NCBI RefSeq assembly: GCF_028610625.1
Contig: NZ_JAQQWU010000003.1
Coordinates: 313,380 to 377,379 of the forward strand
DNA: 64,000 nt
From: Guptibacillus spartinae
Lineage (GTDB): Bacteria > Bacillota > Bacilli > Bacillales > Guptibacillaceae
Direction of reading: 5' to 3'
The translations under genes were made by a program, and so were the position numbers. The notes under the pieces are model-generated. The model worked only from the letters and a program-made list of their open reading frames with translations. It ran no database searches and was not told the DNA's origin. This document shows, piece after piece, positions 63,583 to 64,000 of the stretch (positions are counted from its first letter, which is position 1; each line of letters opens with the position of its first letter).

Positions 63583-64000
63583 ATGCCAAAAGGTGATGGT
63601 GGACTCATTGCACAAAATAAGAAAGCAAGACACGATTATTCCGTTATTGAGACATATGAAGCAGGACTGGTACTACAAGGAACTGAAATCAAATCCATCA
63701 GGGCAAGACGCGTAAACCTGAAAGACTCTCACGCCATTATCCGTAAGGGAGAAATCTTTCTTCTGAATATGCACATCAATGAATATGAGCAGGGAAATCG
63801 TTTTAACCACGATCCAACCCGGACTCGTAAGCTATTGATGAAACGGAAAGAGATTGATAAGCTCATTGGCCTAACGAAAGAACAAGGCTACACGGTTATT
63901 CCATTAAAAGTCTATATTAAGAATGGTTATGCGAAAGTACTTCTTGGTCTTGCGAAGGGTAAGAAAAAGTACGATAAGCGCCAGGATCTTAAAGATAAGA
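63583..64000 (+). CDS. smpB: SmpB, tmRNA-binding protein (5' part, runs off the window)
   Basis: The first 139 codons are visible and the frame is open to the right edge; the family is about 155 residues, so only the basic tail is missing. Conserved parts: [29 protein letters not shown] near residues 12-41, the loop [22 protein letters not shown] and [13 protein letters not shown]. It binds tmRNA (ssrA) and delivers it to stalled ribosomes. AGGGGGGACGG precedes ATG 63583. In B. subtilis ssrA follows directly. Confidence 0.96.
   Translation, partial: MPKGDGGLIAQNKKARHDYSVIETYEAGLVLQGTEIKSIRARRVNLKDSHAIIRKGEIFLLNMHINEYEQGNRFNHDPTRTRKLLMKRKEIDKLIGLTKEQGYTVIPLKVYIKNGYAKVLLGLAKGKKKYDKRQDLKDK

Overview
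The window reads as a chromosomal core segment of a low-GC, endospore-former-type Firmicute of the family Bacillaceae. Nearly every gene has a clear Bacillus subtilis counterpart, and long runs keep B. subtilis order: secA-prfB-yvjA-cccB-ftsEX-ctpB-minJ, csbA-uvrBA-yvlABD, hprK-lgt-yvoD-ppaX-yvoF-hisZGDBHAFI, trxB-yvcIJK-whiA-crh, cggR-gapA-pgk-tpiA-gpmI-eno, and secG-est-rnr-smpB. The genus cannot be fixed from the sequence alone. No prophage, insertion sequence, CRISPR array or obvious defence island is visible. It is a housekeeping region with small lineage-specific insertions and losses.

Layout. 1-2.3 kb: end of competence gene comFA, comFC, a cold-shock gene and the ribosome hibernation factor hpf (SigB-type promoter). 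2.4-14 kb: secA, prfB with a programmed frameshift, a YitT-family membrane protein, cytochrome c551, ftsEX followed by an M23 coiled-coil hydrolase, ctpB and minJ. 14-16.4 kb: a Rok-like DNA-binding protein, an acyl-CoA thioesterase, csbA and a TauE/SafE exporter. 16.5-23.4 kb: uvrBA under an SOS box, then yvlA-yvlB-yvlD under a SigW-type promoter. 23.4-28.6 kb: glpP, glpFK and glpD with two GlpP-type leader terminators and a cre-like site. 28.7-32.6 kb: hprK, lgt, yvoD, ppaX and yvoF. 32.6-34.6 kb: minus-strand methionine aminopeptidase and Ca2+/H+ exchanger. 34.9-41.3 kb: complete his operon. 41.4-48.6 kb: a 45-codon small gene, a TPR protein, trxB, yvcI, rapZ, yvcK, whiA, crh. 48.7-52.4 kb: clpP under a CtsR operator, tRNA-Arg(CCG) between two small orphan genes, sigL and a thioredoxin-fold protein. 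52.5-59.6 kb: cggR and the lower glycolytic operon with a CggR operator. 59.8-64 kb: secG, est, rnr and the start of smpB.

How it fits together. Carbon control is concentrated here. HPr kinase/phosphorylase (hprK), the P-Ser-HPr phosphatase-type HAD protein (ppaX) and Crh sit in the same window as their likely targets: glycerol genes with a cre-like box, a GlpK that keeps the histidine phosphorylated by HPr, and the CggR-controlled triose-phosphate pathway. Envelope functions form a second theme (secA, secG, lgt, ftsEX with a hydrolase, minJ, ctpB). Stress inputs can be read from promoter motifs: SigB (hpf), SigW (yvlA), LexA (uvrBA) and CtsR (clpP).

Relative to B. subtilis, the flagellar cluster between comFC and hpf is missing, as are comFB, yvlC and cwlO at its usual position before trxB. 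An M23 hydrolase is added behind ftsX. I did not find a convincing new multi-gene system. The best leads are unexplained inverted repeats at promoters (smpB, yvcI, ftsE, csbA, sigL), structured intergenic segments (trxB-yvcI, secG-est, eno-secG), the Rok-like protein and the tRNA with an unusually long variable loop.
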